Assembly (NCBI GenBank): GCA_036008465.1
Contig: DASYNP010000167.1
Span: 38,461-102,460 of the forward strand
Length of the DNA stretch: 64,000 nt
DNA from: DASPSM01 sp036008465
GTDB taxonomy: Bacteria; Planctomycetota; Planctomycetia; Planctomycetales; Planctomycetaceae
Reading direction: 5' to 3'
The first letter of the stretch is position 1; each line of letters opens with the position of its first letter. Positions 25,147-33,111 of the stretch are shown piece by piece. The notes beneath the pieces are model-generated. The model was not told the origin of the DNA. It was given only the letters and a program-made list of their open reading frames with translations, and made no database searches. Both the position numbers and the translations under genes were made by a program.

Positions 25147-26397
25147 ATGTCAGAGAGAAAGCAATTTGGTCACGCGCCGTCCGGTTTCACGCTGATCGAA
25201 CTTTTGGTGGTGATCGCCATCATCGCCGTTTTGATCGCGCTCTTGCTGCCGGCCGTGCAAGCGGCGCGCGAGGCGGCGCGACGCACTCAATGTCGCAACA
25301 ACCTCAAGCAGGTCGCGCTGGCGGCCCACAATTATCACGACGTCAACAAGCAATTCCCGCCGGCGACAACAGTGATCTACAACGCTGACACATTCTGCGG
25401 CCCACCCCCCTTCGTGTGCACCTGCGGCGTGGCGACCGGTTACTTGCACGCTTGCTTCTGCGGTACGTGTTTCACCGTTGGGACGCCCGGGAGCGTTGGC
25501 CGCAACGACTATAACTTGCATACCTGGCCGGAACGGCTGTTGCCGTTCGTTGAAGCCAACACGGTTTACAACCGAATTTGTATGAACGCGCCGATCTTCT
25601 CCCCGATCTGCCTAGCGGGCGCTCCGTGCCCGACTCAGTACACCTTTGCGAATTCCGGCTGTCCTTGCATCGACCCCTCTGCCAACACCCGGCCAGCGGC
25701 CGCCGTCATCCCGTCCTACGTCTGCCCCTCGTCCCCGCGAACGCAAAATCCATTTGTCGAGGGAAACGCGATCTACGAATTCTGCCTCACATTCTGTCGT
25801 ACTTGTTTCGCCTTCAAGCGTCTCCACGGTGCTTTGGATTACGAAGGCCTGTGCGATCTGGATTCGTCTGCTCACTCGTTTTACGCGCACACACTCGGCA
25901 TTCCCGGCGCCGGAGGCGGCGGGTTCATTGGGCCGACGGGCCTGTTTCACAGCTTTCTCTCGAATTCCTGCGGCTTATCGGTTGATCAGATCACCGATGG
26001 GACGTCCACGACACTTTTCTGCACTGAGATGGCGGGCAGGCCGGATTGCTGGACCAGGGCGGGCAAGACAACTTTGCCCACGCCCATCTCCGCTCACCCT
26101 TTTAACTCGGGCGGCGCATGGGCGTCGACGAACGCCGTCGGCTATGTCCTGGGGTCCGACTTTACCGGCCTCAGTCGGCCAAGTTGTTTTTCGAGCACAA
26201 ACTGCCCGATGCCAGTCTGCTTCATCAACTGCACGAACGAGATCGGTTACAACGCCATTTTCAGTTTCCACCCGGGCGCGGGTGGGGTTGCCATGTGCGA
26301 CGGATCAGCTCGCCTGTTGAGCGAGAACATTTCGATCGTCGCGTTCGTCGCCTTGATGACGCCGCGCGGGCACGAAGCCGTAACTGACCAGTTCTGA
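25147..26397 (+). CDS. DUF1559 pseudopilin-like protein, Cys-rich, B12-riboswitch controlled
   Basis: A 416-residue protein of the DUF1559 family, abundant and mostly uncharacterised in Planctomycetota. The N-terminus has the type IV pilin-like cleavage/methylation motif (SGFTLIELLVVIAIIAVL) near residue 12 and the family signature LLPAVQAAREAARRTQCRNN, LKQVALAAHNYHDVNKQFPPA; the C-terminus has the family ending FHPGAGGVAMCDGSARLL. It should be processed by a prepilin peptidase and sit on the cell surface or in a pseudopilus. The unusual feature is about 25 Cys, in clusters such as FCGPPPFVCTCG, ACFCGTC, FCLTFCRTC and CPMPVCFINC. ATG at 25147 has GAGGA six bases upstream. Control by a cobalamin riboswitch suggests a role in B12 capture; that is inference. 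Confidence 0.85.
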   Translation: MSERKQFGHAPSGFTLIELLVVIAIIAVLIALLLPAVQAAREAARRTQCRNNLKQVALAAHNYHDVNKQFPPATTVIYNADTFCGPPPFVCTCGVATGYLHACFCGTCFTVGTPGSVGRNDYNLHTWPERLLPFVEANTVYNRICMNAPIFSPICLAGAPCPTQYTFANSGCPCIDPSANTRPAAAVIPSYVCPSSPRTQNPFVEGNAIYEFCLTFCRTCFAFKRLHGALDYEGLCDLDSSAHSFYAHTLGIPGAGGGGFIGPTGLFHSFLSNSCGLSVDQITDGTSTTLFCTEMAGRPDCWTRAGKTTLPTPISAHPFNSGGAWASTNAVGYVLGSDFTGLSRPSCFSSTNCPMPVCFINCTNEIGYNAIFSFHPGAGGVAMCDGSARLLSENISIVAFVALMTPRGHEAVTDQF

Positions 26398-26488
26398 TGT
26401 CATGACGCTCGCCCGCGAACGGACGGTTGAGTCTCCGACTGAAGGCCGCTTGAAGATTACGCGGTGGACGTACGTGTTGAGCCACTCA

Positions 26489-26563
26489 TTTCCCAAGCCG
26501 ACGACTTGTCGTCGGATCCGGCGCTCGAAGGAACGACCGACGACAAGTCGTCGGTTTGGGAAA
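26489..26563. repeat. Nested inverted repeat (CCGACGACTTGTCGTCGG arms)
   Basis: TTCCCAAG-CCGACGACTTGTCGTCGG (26490-26515) is mirrored by CCGACGACAAGTCGTCGG-TTTGGGAA (26537-26563) around a 21-base loop. Each arm is itself a palindrome. It is in the gap between the DUF1559 gene and the lipoprotein gene and could attenuate or stabilise the transcript, or be a dispersed repeat. Confidence 0.7.
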
Positions 26564-26626
26564 CTGAACGCGTCAATGATTCCACAACTTGCTAGTGCAA
26601 CTCACCCGGGAGTTCGTGCAGTCGAC

Positions 26627-27217
26627 ATGGCTTGTGAATTACCGCGTAAACCGAAAGTGTTCAACCTATCCCGGGGTGTCGCGGCGATGCTCGTCTTCCT
26701 CCTACCCTTCGGGTGTGAAGGACGCCAGTCCACGGCTCAGCGCCTCGAGAAAGCCTATCAAAGCGCCGGAATGGACCCGGTGACGGCCTATCCATTGGGC
26801 GGGAAGATAACAATTGACAATGAGCCTCCCGCTGCGAAGTCCGAGACGGCGCGCCTCGTGGTCGTCGCCTACGACGCCGCAAAGCCCGACGTGAAGGCGA
26901 AGAGCAATGCAAGCGCCTTCGTCAAGCCGGATGGGTCGTTCGAATTGCCACCGCTTCCGCCTGGCAAATACGTGATGCTCTTTGCGCAGCTCAGCTACAA
27001 TCCGAGGATGGGCTTTGTCGGGCTCGACGGACTCAAGAATCTCTACAATGACCCCGAGGTCAACTCGAAAAAACCTGATTTCGTCATTGATCATCAATCC
27101 CCTGGCAAGCCGGACTACACGTGCAATCTGCCGGTCGCCGGCGAAACTCCGCCTCCCGCGCCGGGGCCGAAGGCGTTCGTCGGTTCCGGGCCGCGCCGCG
27201 CGCCCGGACAGAAATAA
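26627..27217 (+). CDS. Lipoprotein, DUF1559-associated, unknown function
   Basis: A 196-residue putative lipoprotein. From the ATG at 26627 it begins MACELPRKPKVFNLSRGVAA, with the lipobox LLPFGCEG near residue 29, then a Gly/Thr-type beta-sandwich: YPLGGKITIDNEPPAAKSE, ARLVVVAYDAAKPDV, ASAFVKPDGSFELPPLPPGKY, followed by a Pro-rich tail. This resembles the small carboxypeptidase-regulatory-like lipoproteins that often follow DUF1559 genes in planctomycetes. The open frame extends 75 codons upstream through the palindrome region, which I do not believe. It lies 229 bases after the DUF1559 gene and 121 before the DUF6580-like gene, so it is placed in the riboswitch operon by context. Confidence 0.7.
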   Translation: MACELPRKPKVFNLSRGVAAMLVFLLPFGCEGRQSTAQRLEKAYQSAGMDPVTAYPLGGKITIDNEPPAAKSETARLVVVAYDAAKPDVKAKSNASAFVKPDGSFELPPLPPGKYVMLFAQLSYNPRMGFVGLDGLKNLYNDPEVNSKKPDFVIDHQSPGKPDYTCNLPVAGETPPPAPGPKAFVGSGPRRAPGQK

Positions 27218-27338
27218 AACAGGATTTCACCTACGGTTGCATTCGTCCGATAAAGTTTGATATTCAGACGATCGTTGGCGGCTTGTGTGTCCTCTTCCGT
27301 TTTGCCTGGAGAGAGTCAGAGCCAGCCTGGGAGTCTCC

Positions 27339-27971
27339 ATGCACGTTCCCCGTTTGATTGTGGTCTGCCTGTTGATCGTCGCGCCGGCCTGCTTGCGGAT
27401 GCTGAGCTTTGAGTGGAACGTCGTCCCGATCGGGGCCCTGGCCCTGTTTTGCGGCGCCCATTTCCGCAGTCGCTCGCTAGCGATGGCGATTCCGCTCGCG
27501 TCGATGCTCTTGGGCGACGTGCTCTTGGCCATCCAGACTCATAACCCGCAACTCTATCTGTTCCACACCCTCATGCCGTTCGTTTACGGCTGCTACGTGC
27601 TCAGCGTGGCGATGGGAATCGGTTTGCGGAGTTACTGGGACGGCTTGGACGAAGGCCTGGGACATCGCCACAACGATTCGAAGGCCGGCGTCGTGCGCAA
27701 GTACTCCGGCGTTTGGACGCGGGTCGTGCCGATCGCCTCGCTAACGGTCGCCGGCGCCATTCTGTTTTTCGTGGTCACGAACTTCGGCGTCTGGTGGCTG
27801 TTTGATACGTATCCCAAGAACTCGCACGGCCTGCTCGCCTGCTACCTGGCCGCGATTCCCTACTTTCGCGGAACGTTGTGCGGCGATCTGATCGGCTCCG
27901 CGATTCTTTTCGGCGGCGATTACGTGTTGCGCCACAACGCAATGGTGGTGGCCGAGTCGCAGCGATTCTGA
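27339..27971 (+). CDS. DUF6580-like integral membrane protein (candidate cobalamin uptake component)
   Basis: A 210-residue polytopic membrane protein with about five to six hydrophobic segments: LIVVCLLIVAPACLRML, VVPIGALALFCGAHF, LAMAIPLASMLLGDVLLA, HTLMPFVYGCYVLSVAMG, VVPIASLTVAGAILFFVVTN, LLACYLAAIPYFRGTLCGDL. The NVVPIGALALFCGAHF-RSR and PLASMLLGDVLL blocks match my memory of the DUF6580 family, which resembles ECF-transporter S components and is often found near B12 riboswitches. ATG at 27339 has GGGAG upstream at six bases. It is followed 26 bases later by the BtuF-like gene, making a likely transport pair. No ECF ATPase or T component is present in the window. Confidence 0.7.
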   Translation: MHVPRLIVVCLLIVAPACLRMLSFEWNVVPIGALALFCGAHFRSRSLAMAIPLASMLLGDVLLAIQTHNPQLYLFHTLMPFVYGCYVLSVAMGIGLRSYWDGLDEGLGHRHNDSKAGVVRKYSGVWTRVVPIASLTVAGAILFFVVTNFGVWWLFDTYPKNSHGLLACYLAAIPYFRGTLCGDLIGSAILFGGDYVLRHNAMVVAESQRF

Positions 27972-27997
27972 GGTCGGCTTCGCCCTGAGAGATTGCG

Positions 27998-28975
27998 ATG
28001 CCTGAGCCGCGACCCAAACCTCGGATTGTGTCGCTGATCGCCAGCGCGACGGAAATTGTTGCGGCGCTCGGATTCGGCCGGAACCTGGTCGGGCGTTCGC
28101 ACGAGTGCGACTTCCCCGCCGAAGTGCTCGCTCTGCCGGCCTGCTCCGAACCCAAGATCGATGTCCATGGGACGAGCCGCGAGATTGACGAACGGGTCAA
28201 GTCGCTGGCCGGCGCCGCGGTCTCCGTTTATCGCGTCTTTCCGGACGTGCTAAAGCGGCTGGCTCCGACGCACATCATCACGCAGACGCAGTGCGAAGTC
28301 TGCGCGGTCAGCCTCAAAGACGTCGAGCAGGCGATGGCCGACATGATCGGCGTCGAGCGGCCTCCACAAATTGTGGCCCTGGCCCCGATGGCGCTGGCCG
28401 ACGTGTGGGCCGACATCCGCACCGTGGCCCGATCATTGGGCGCGCCCGAGCGGGCCGAGTCGCTCGTCGCCTCGCTGCAAAACGAACTCGACGAAATTCG
28501 CGCGCGGGCCGCATCGGCAAGCACGCAACCTTCCATCGCGTGCCTCGAATGGATCGACCCGCTGATGTCGTGCGGCAACTGGGTCCCCGAATTGGTCGAC
28601 TTCGCCGGGGGTCGGAACCTGCTGGGCGAAGCGGGCAAGCACTCGCCCTGGCTCGATTGGGAGAAGCTCGCCGCCTGCGATGCCGATGTGATCGCGATCA
28701 TGCCGTGTGGATTCGATATCCCGCGAACGCGGCTGGAGCTGCCTCCGCTCACCGACGATCCCAGGTGGCAGAAACTGCGAGCGGTCCGCGAGGGCCGCGC
28801 CTATCTGACCGACGGCAACCAATTCTTCAATCGCCCCGGCCCGCGACTGGTCGAATCAGCTCGCATCCTCGCTGAGATCCTGCACCCCGATCTCTTCGGC
28901 AACTCGCTCGAAGGACCCGGGTGGGTGCATCTCGCCAGCCAGCCGGATCGCTCCCGGGCGGCGATCGTGGGCTGA
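27998..28975 (+). CDS. Cobalamin-binding protein, BtuF-like (ABC substrate-binding fold)
   Basis: A 325-residue protein of the BtuF/FecB periplasmic-binding family. Typical elements are RIVSLIASATEIVAALGFGRNLVGRSHECDFP (the start of the helical-backbone fold, shown here only in part), VYRVFPDVLKRLAPTHIITQTQCEVCAV, DFAGGRNLLGEAGKHSPWLDWEKLAACDADVIA, and RAYLTDGNQFFNRPGPRLVESARILAEILHP. The binding pocket residues cannot be assigned by eye. It has no signal peptide, so it is probably cytoplasmic, or secreted in an unusual way, or tethered by its partners. Last gene of the proposed riboswitch operon (26 bases after the membrane protein). BtuF relatives without signals occur in cyanobacteria and planctomycetes. 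Confidence 0.85.
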   Translation: MPEPRPKPRIVSLIASATEIVAALGFGRNLVGRSHECDFPAEVLALPACSEPKIDVHGTSREIDERVKSLAGAAVSVYRVFPDVLKRLAPTHIITQTQCEVCAVSLKDVEQAMADMIGVERPPQIVALAPMALADVWADIRTVARSLGAPERAESLVASLQNELDEIRARAASASTQPSIACLEWIDPLMSCGNWVPELVDFAGGRNLLGEAGKHSPWLDWEKLAACDADVIAIMPCGFDIPRTRLELPPLTDDPRWQKLRAVREGRAYLTDGNQFFNRPGPRLVESARILAEILHPDLFGNSLEGPGWVHLASQPDRSRAAIVG

Positions 28976-28998
28976 GCGATCCCAATCGTTCAGATCGC

Positions 28999-30558
28999 CT
29001 AAAGGCAGCGTAAAAATGCGACGAGGTCCTGCTTCTCCGCAGCCGTCAGCTTCAGCGTCAGCACGAGGTTAAAGAACTCGACAGTGTCCTCTAATGTGAG
29101 GCAGCGGCCGTCGTGAAGATACGGCGGGCTCTCCTTGATGCCGCGGAGTGTGAAACTCTTGATCGGACCATCGCCCGCCTCTTGGGTCAAGCGCTCCAAA
29201 TGCAGGTCGTGCATTTGTTGGTCAAGGTAGAACGGCGCGGGGTGGCAGGCCGCGCACTGCGCCTTGCCGAAGAAGAGTTGCTCGCCGCGGCGCTCGCTCT
29301 CGCTCGCCTTCTCGGGGTCGAGGCGGCCCAACACGTTGAGCTTCGGCGCCGGCGGGAAGTCGAGCATGTTCTGCATCTGGGCCATGTTCGTCACCTGAAT
29401 GCGGTCGAGGATGTTCATCCCCTTTTTCAGGGCGTGAATTGGGTCGCCGTTGAAGTAGGCCGTCCGCTGCTCGAATTCGGTGAAGTCCTCGACCGAGCGG
29501 AGGCTGCGCTTCGATCCGTGAATGTGCTGCCGATTTACGCCTCGGAGACTGACCGTATCGAGGCGGAAGCGGCGTTGCTCGGGGCGGATGTCGGGAGTGA
29601 TGTGGAACTGCCCGGTCGTGTGGCCGTTGATGTGGCAATCAAAGCAGGTGACCCCCAGGCTGGGCTGAGCCGACTTGCGATCGTCGGTCGGATTGAATTC
29701 CTCTTGAGGGAACGGAGTCAACAAGAGCCGCAGCCCGTCGAGCTGCACCGGCGTCAGGATGTCCTTGAACAGCCGGTAGTAGTTGTTGATCGAGACGACT
29801 TCTCCGCGCGAGACGTCCCCCAGCTCGGGCCGGTTCTGTAGAAAGATCGCCGGCGGAAACTCGGGCAAGAAGGCTTCGGGCAGGTCGAAGTCCACGTCGT
29901 ACCGCTCGAGTCGCGGGAACATCTTGATCTGTATTTGCGGAAAGACCTGGCCGCCTAACCCGCCCCCCTGCGCAGGATGAGGCAGAGTCTTGTAGGGAAA
30001 GATGTTCCTTTGCCGGATGTCCGCCGGACTCATCGCCGCGACGGCGTCCCAGTCCATCCCCTGTGGCAGCCGCGCCGTCGGTCCGACGACGAGAGGCTTG
30101 CCCCGCGACATCTTGACTTCCGGGTCAAACCGGGGCTCGAGGTTATAGCGGCTCTCCAACAGCTTCCGCTGCATCTCCATCACCTTTGGCTTTGCGGCCA
30201 CGAGGGACTTGTAGACCTCCTCGAAGGTCATCCCCGGCTTCGTGGCGCCCACCGGATCGCTGTACAAATCGAATCCGGTCATGCCGCCATGGTCCGGCTG
30301 GTCGGAGATCGCGTCGGATGAGGGAATGGCCTTGGCCGGGGCAAAAATGTCGGACAGATCGTGCGGCGTCTTCTTCTGTTCCGGACGCTCGACCGGCACT
30401 TGCGCGGCGGTCTGCGCATCGGCGACGGCGTCGTGGGGTGCCTGGGACGTCGGCCCCGGCTGCTGCCCGCTTTGAGCTTCAACAGAAACAGCCGACCCCA
30501 AAAACACGAAAAGGCCGATCGTTGCCAGTTGTGTCGTCAGACCAAGTCGCTGGAACAT
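28999..30558 (-). CDS. Di-haem cytochrome c (cytochrome c peroxidase/MauG-like), exported
   Basis: A 519-residue exported haem protein with signal peptide LATIGLFVFLGSAVSVEA. Two CxxCH haem-binding sites are seen: CFDCH (in VTCFDCHINGHTTGQFH, about residue 310) and CAACH (KAQCAACHPAPFY, about residue 430). The region around FTEFEQRTAYFNGDP and FTLRGIKESPPYLHDGRCLTLEDTVEFF matches the MauG/cytochrome c peroxidase fold, where distal haem ligands are often Met or His. The N-terminal 100 residues are Pro-rich. It is likely periplasmic and redox active; in planctomycetes it is often annotated cytochrome B6. ATG at 30558 has a perfect AAGGAGG site. It is convergent with the BtuF-like gene. Confidence 0.85.
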   Translation of the reverse strand: MFQRLGLTTQLATIGLFVFLGSAVSVEAQSGQQPGPTSQAPHDAVADAQTAAQVPVERPEQKKTPHDLSDIFAPAKAIPSSDAISDQPDHGGMTGFDLYSDPVGATKPGMTFEEVYKSLVAAKPKVMEMQRKLLESRYNLEPRFDPEVKMSRGKPLVVGPTARLPQGMDWDAVAAMSPADIRQRNIFPYKTLPHPAQGGGLGGQVFPQIQIKMFPRLERYDVDFDLPEAFLPEFPPAIFLQNRPELGDVSRGEVVSINNYYRLFKDILTPVQLDGLRLLLTPFPQEEFNPTDDRKSAQPSLGVTCFDCHINGHTTGQFHITPDIRPEQRRFRLDTVSLRGVNRQHIHGSKRSLRSVEDFTEFEQRTAYFNGDPIHALKKGMNILDRIQVTNMAQMQNMLDFPPAPKLNVLGRLDPEKASESERRGEQLFFGKAQCAACHPAPFYLDQQMHDLHLERLTQEAGDGPIKSFTLRGIKESPPYLHDGRCLTLEDTVEFFNLVLTLKLTAAEKQDLVAFLRCL

Positions 30559-30934
30559 GATGCCTCCTTCTTTCGACGAGTCCGCATTTCTGAAGGGCGC
30601 AGCTTGGGAGGCAACTTGCGTGCCGCCTGGCTCGTGCAAGAGTTTTGCCGCGGCAAGTCGCGGCTGAAGCACATCAGGGGCGCGCGGCTGGATTCAATCC
30701 GACCAACTCGAGCGGCCCATTTTTGATCCAGTCGGGAACGTGGCGCACCACCGCCTCGCCGCGTGGTGGCCCGACAACCCGCACGTGCCACCGCCGCGTG
30801 GCCGAGAGCCGCGAAAATGGCTACTCTTGGGAGAGCGGCGACCGCTTGATCGAGCGCTTCGGTATGGCTCGGTTGCCTCAATACCCGCCCGCCGCGCCCC
30901 GCCTCTTGTCCTCGAAAATCCCCGGAGAGCAAAC
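30559..30934. other. Divergent promoter region, with an open minus-strand stretch
   Basis: A 376-base space between the divergent cytochrome and FG-GAP genes. I see no convincing gene. On the minus strand 30674-30820 is open and reads protein-like (for example RRWHVRVVGPPRGEAVVRHV and PDWIKNGPLELVGLNPAARP), but has no start codon or ribosome site and is bounded upstream by a stop. It could be a remnant. Confidence 0.4.
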
Positions 30935-32137
30935 GTGTCCCGACCGCAAACAATCGCTTGGGCCGGCGTCCTGGTGCTGTGGGCGCTGCCCGTGTTCGCC
31001 GACGACGTCCATTGGCAGCGGATCAATCTCGACAAGACCTTCCGCTCGGAAGGCGTCGCCGCGTTCGACGTCAATCACGACGGCAAGGTCGACGTCATTG
31101 CCGGCGACGTTTGGTATGAAGCCCCCGATTGGAAGATGCACGAGATCCGCACGGCGGGCAAATACGACGGCTCGAAAGGCTATAGCAACAGCTTCTGCAA
31201 CTTTGGTTACGACGTGAATGGCGACGGCTGGGAGGATCTGATCTTGATCGGATTCCCCGGCGCCCCCTGCTTCTGGTACGAGAACCCCAAAAACCAGTCG
31301 GGGCACTGGAAGGAACACCTGATCTGGCACAGCGCCTGCAATGAGTCGCCGTGCTTTCTCGACGTCACCGGCGACGGGAAGCCTTCTCTGTTGATGGGCT
31401 CGCAGCCCGAGAATCAGGTTGGCTACCTGCCGATCCCGCCGCACGACCAGGTCGACAACAAGTGGACGTTCTACGCCCTGGGACATAAGGGCGATCCCAA
31501 GAAGCAAGGGATGGATAACGGCGCGAACCGCTTTTATCACGGCATCGGAGTGGGGGACTTCAACCGCGACGGCCGCGACGACGTAATCATCCGGCACGGC
31601 TGGTGGGAGGCGCCGCAGGACCGCTCACAGGTCCCCTGGACTTTCCACCCGTTCGAGATGGTGCAGACCGACAAGACCGTCGGCACGGAGTGCGCGAACA
31701 TCTGGGTCGACGATCTCGACGGAGATGGCGACTGCGATTTGATCTCGAGTTCGGCTCACTCATTCGGCATCTGGTGGTGGGAGAACCTCGACGGCAAGCA
31801 CCTCAAGCAGCACATCATCGACAAGTCGTTCTCGCAGACCCACGCCCTGCTCTATGTCGACATCAACGGCGACGGCCAAAAGGAGCTGGTGACCGGCAAG
31901 CGCTACTTCGCTCACCAGGGACGCGATCCGGGCGACTACGATCCAGTCGTGATGGCCTGGTACGAGATCAAAAAGACCAAGGGAGCTCCGCCACAGTTCA
32001 TCAAGCACGAAATCGTCGAGGGGCGCGACACCGGCATCGGAACGCAGTTTCAGGTGACCGACGTCAACGGCGACGGCCGGCCCGACATCGTGCTATCGAA
32101 CAAAAAGGGCGTGAACATTCTGCTGCAGCGGCCGTGA
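30935..32137 (+). CDS. FG-GAP/VCBS repeat protein, exported
   Basis: A 400-residue exported beta-propeller-type protein. After a signal peptide (IAWAGVLVLWALPVFA) come seven calcium-binding FG-GAP/VCBS turns: DVNHDGKVDV, DVNGDGWEDL, DVTGDGKPSLL, DFNRDGRDDV, DLDGDGDCDL, DINGDGQKEL and DVNGDGRPDI. Each carries the D-x-[DN]-x-D-G loop. Such planctomycetal proteins are probably extracellular and may bind polysaccharide or form scaffolds; no enzyme motif is seen. GTG at 30935 is the start, with GGAGAG upstream; the frame is open further upstream without a signal peptide. It is followed 32 bases later by a sugar isomerase-like gene on the same strand. Confidence 0.82.
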   Translation: MSRPQTIAWAGVLVLWALPVFADDVHWQRINLDKTFRSEGVAAFDVNHDGKVDVIAGDVWYEAPDWKMHEIRTAGKYDGSKGYSNSFCNFGYDVNGDGWEDLILIGFPGAPCFWYENPKNQSGHWKEHLIWHSACNESPCFLDVTGDGKPSLLMGSQPENQVGYLPIPPHDQVDNKWTFYALGHKGDPKKQGMDNGANRFYHGIGVGDFNRDGRDDVIIRHGWWEAPQDRSQVPWTFHPFEMVQTDKTVGTECANIWVDDLDGDGDCDLISSSAHSFGIWWWENLDGKHLKQHIIDKSFSQTHALLYVDINGDGQKELVTGKRYFAHQGRDPGDYDPVVMAWYEIKKTKGAPPQFIKHEIVEGRDTGIGTQFQVTDVNGDGRPDIVLSNKKGVNILLQRP

Positions 32138-32169
32138 ATCCCGGGAGCCAGCTAGATCACCGCGACGTC

Positions 32170-33111
32170 ATGACGCCCTCCCTTTTCTCAGTCAGTTACG
32201 CCGGCTATTGGGGGCAGCATCGGCTGTCGGTCGAGGAATTCCTGCGCAAGGCGGCCGCGCTTGGCTATCCGGCCGTGGAGCTGGCAGGCAAAAGACCCCA
32301 TCTGTCGATCCTCGACTATCGAACGCAGGAATCGGTCGTGTCGATCCGTAAGGCCGCCGAATCGACGGGGGTCGAGATCGCCACCGTCGCCGGCTACACC
32401 GACTTCACCGCGGGCCGCGAATCCCCCGAAGTTCCGCAGCAAGAGATCCAACTGGCCTACGTGAGGCAGCTGGCGCAGCTTGCGAAATGGCTGGGGGCAA
32501 AGATCGTGAGGGTTTTCAGTGGATATATGACGGCGCCAGATCAGCTGGCATCAGACTGGGACCGAGTCGTCAGCAGCCTGCGCGAAGCGGCCAGCATTTC
32601 AGCCGAATACGGGGTCGTTCTGGGACTCCAAAACCACCACGATCTGGGAGTCACCGCCGACGCGTTCGCCGAACTGTTGGCCGACGTGTCTCATCCGAAC
32701 CTCAAGGCGATGTTCGATCCTTGGTCGATCGCGCTGACGGGAGGCGATTTGCATCGAGCCGCGCGGCAGATGGCGCCTTTCATGGTGCAGACGACACTCG
32801 CCGATTACGTGAAAATTGAGCGATTTGCCTACCGCCCGCCGCTGGTCAATTACGAGCGTGTGGATCCGCCCTGGGCTCGAGCGGTCGCGCTGGGCGATGG
32901 TTTTATCGACTTCGCCGCGTTCTTTGCCGGCCTCCGAGAAGGGGGCTTTGACGGCTATGTTGCCTACGAGATGTGCTCGCCCGTGCGGGGAGGCGGATCG
33001 GAGAAGAATCTCGACGCAGTCGCGGCCCAGAGCCTGGCCGCGATCCGGCGACTGATCGGCGGACTCGACGTTAGTTCTGGTCCGGGCTCCAACCGGGAAT
33101 CCGCTTCATGA
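32170..33111 (+). CDS. Sugar phosphate isomerase/epimerase (AP endonuclease 2/xylose-isomerase-like TIM barrel)
   Basis: A 313-residue TIM-barrel protein. Family elements visible are LGYPAVELAGKRPHLS, GVEIATVAGYTDFTAG, AKIVRVFSGYM, YGVVLGLQNHHDLGVTAD (the metal-binding Asn/His region), NLKAMFDPWSIALTGGD and GYVAYEMCSPVRGGGSEKNL. The metal ligands Glu, Asp and His are plausible in these blocks. Sugar isomerase, epimerase or endonuclease IV-like activity is possible; the neighbours (FG-GAP and SGNH proteins) suggest polysaccharide breakdown. ATG at 32170; the long open frame upstream overlaps the FG-GAP gene and is not used. Its stop overlaps the next start (ATGA). Confidence 0.8.
   Translation: MTPSLFSVSYAGYWGQHRLSVEEFLRKAAALGYPAVELAGKRPHLSILDYRTQESVVSIRKAAESTGVEIATVAGYTDFTAGRESPEVPQQEIQLAYVRQLAQLAKWLGAKIVRVFSGYMTAPDQLASDWDRVVSSLREAASISAEYGVVLGLQNHHDLGVTADAFAELLADVSHPNLKAMFDPWSIALTGGDLHRAARQMAPFMVQTTLADYVKIERFAYRPPLVNYERVDPPWARAVALGDGFIDFAAFFAGLREGGFDGYVAYEMCSPVRGGGSEKNLDAVAAQSLAAIRRLIGGLDVSSGPGSNRESAS

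Noticed and set aside
31603..33111. 502-codon version of the isomerase gene
   Set aside because: The upstream 189 codons overlap the FG-GAP gene in another frame and read as a shadow; the ATG at 32170 is the natural start.
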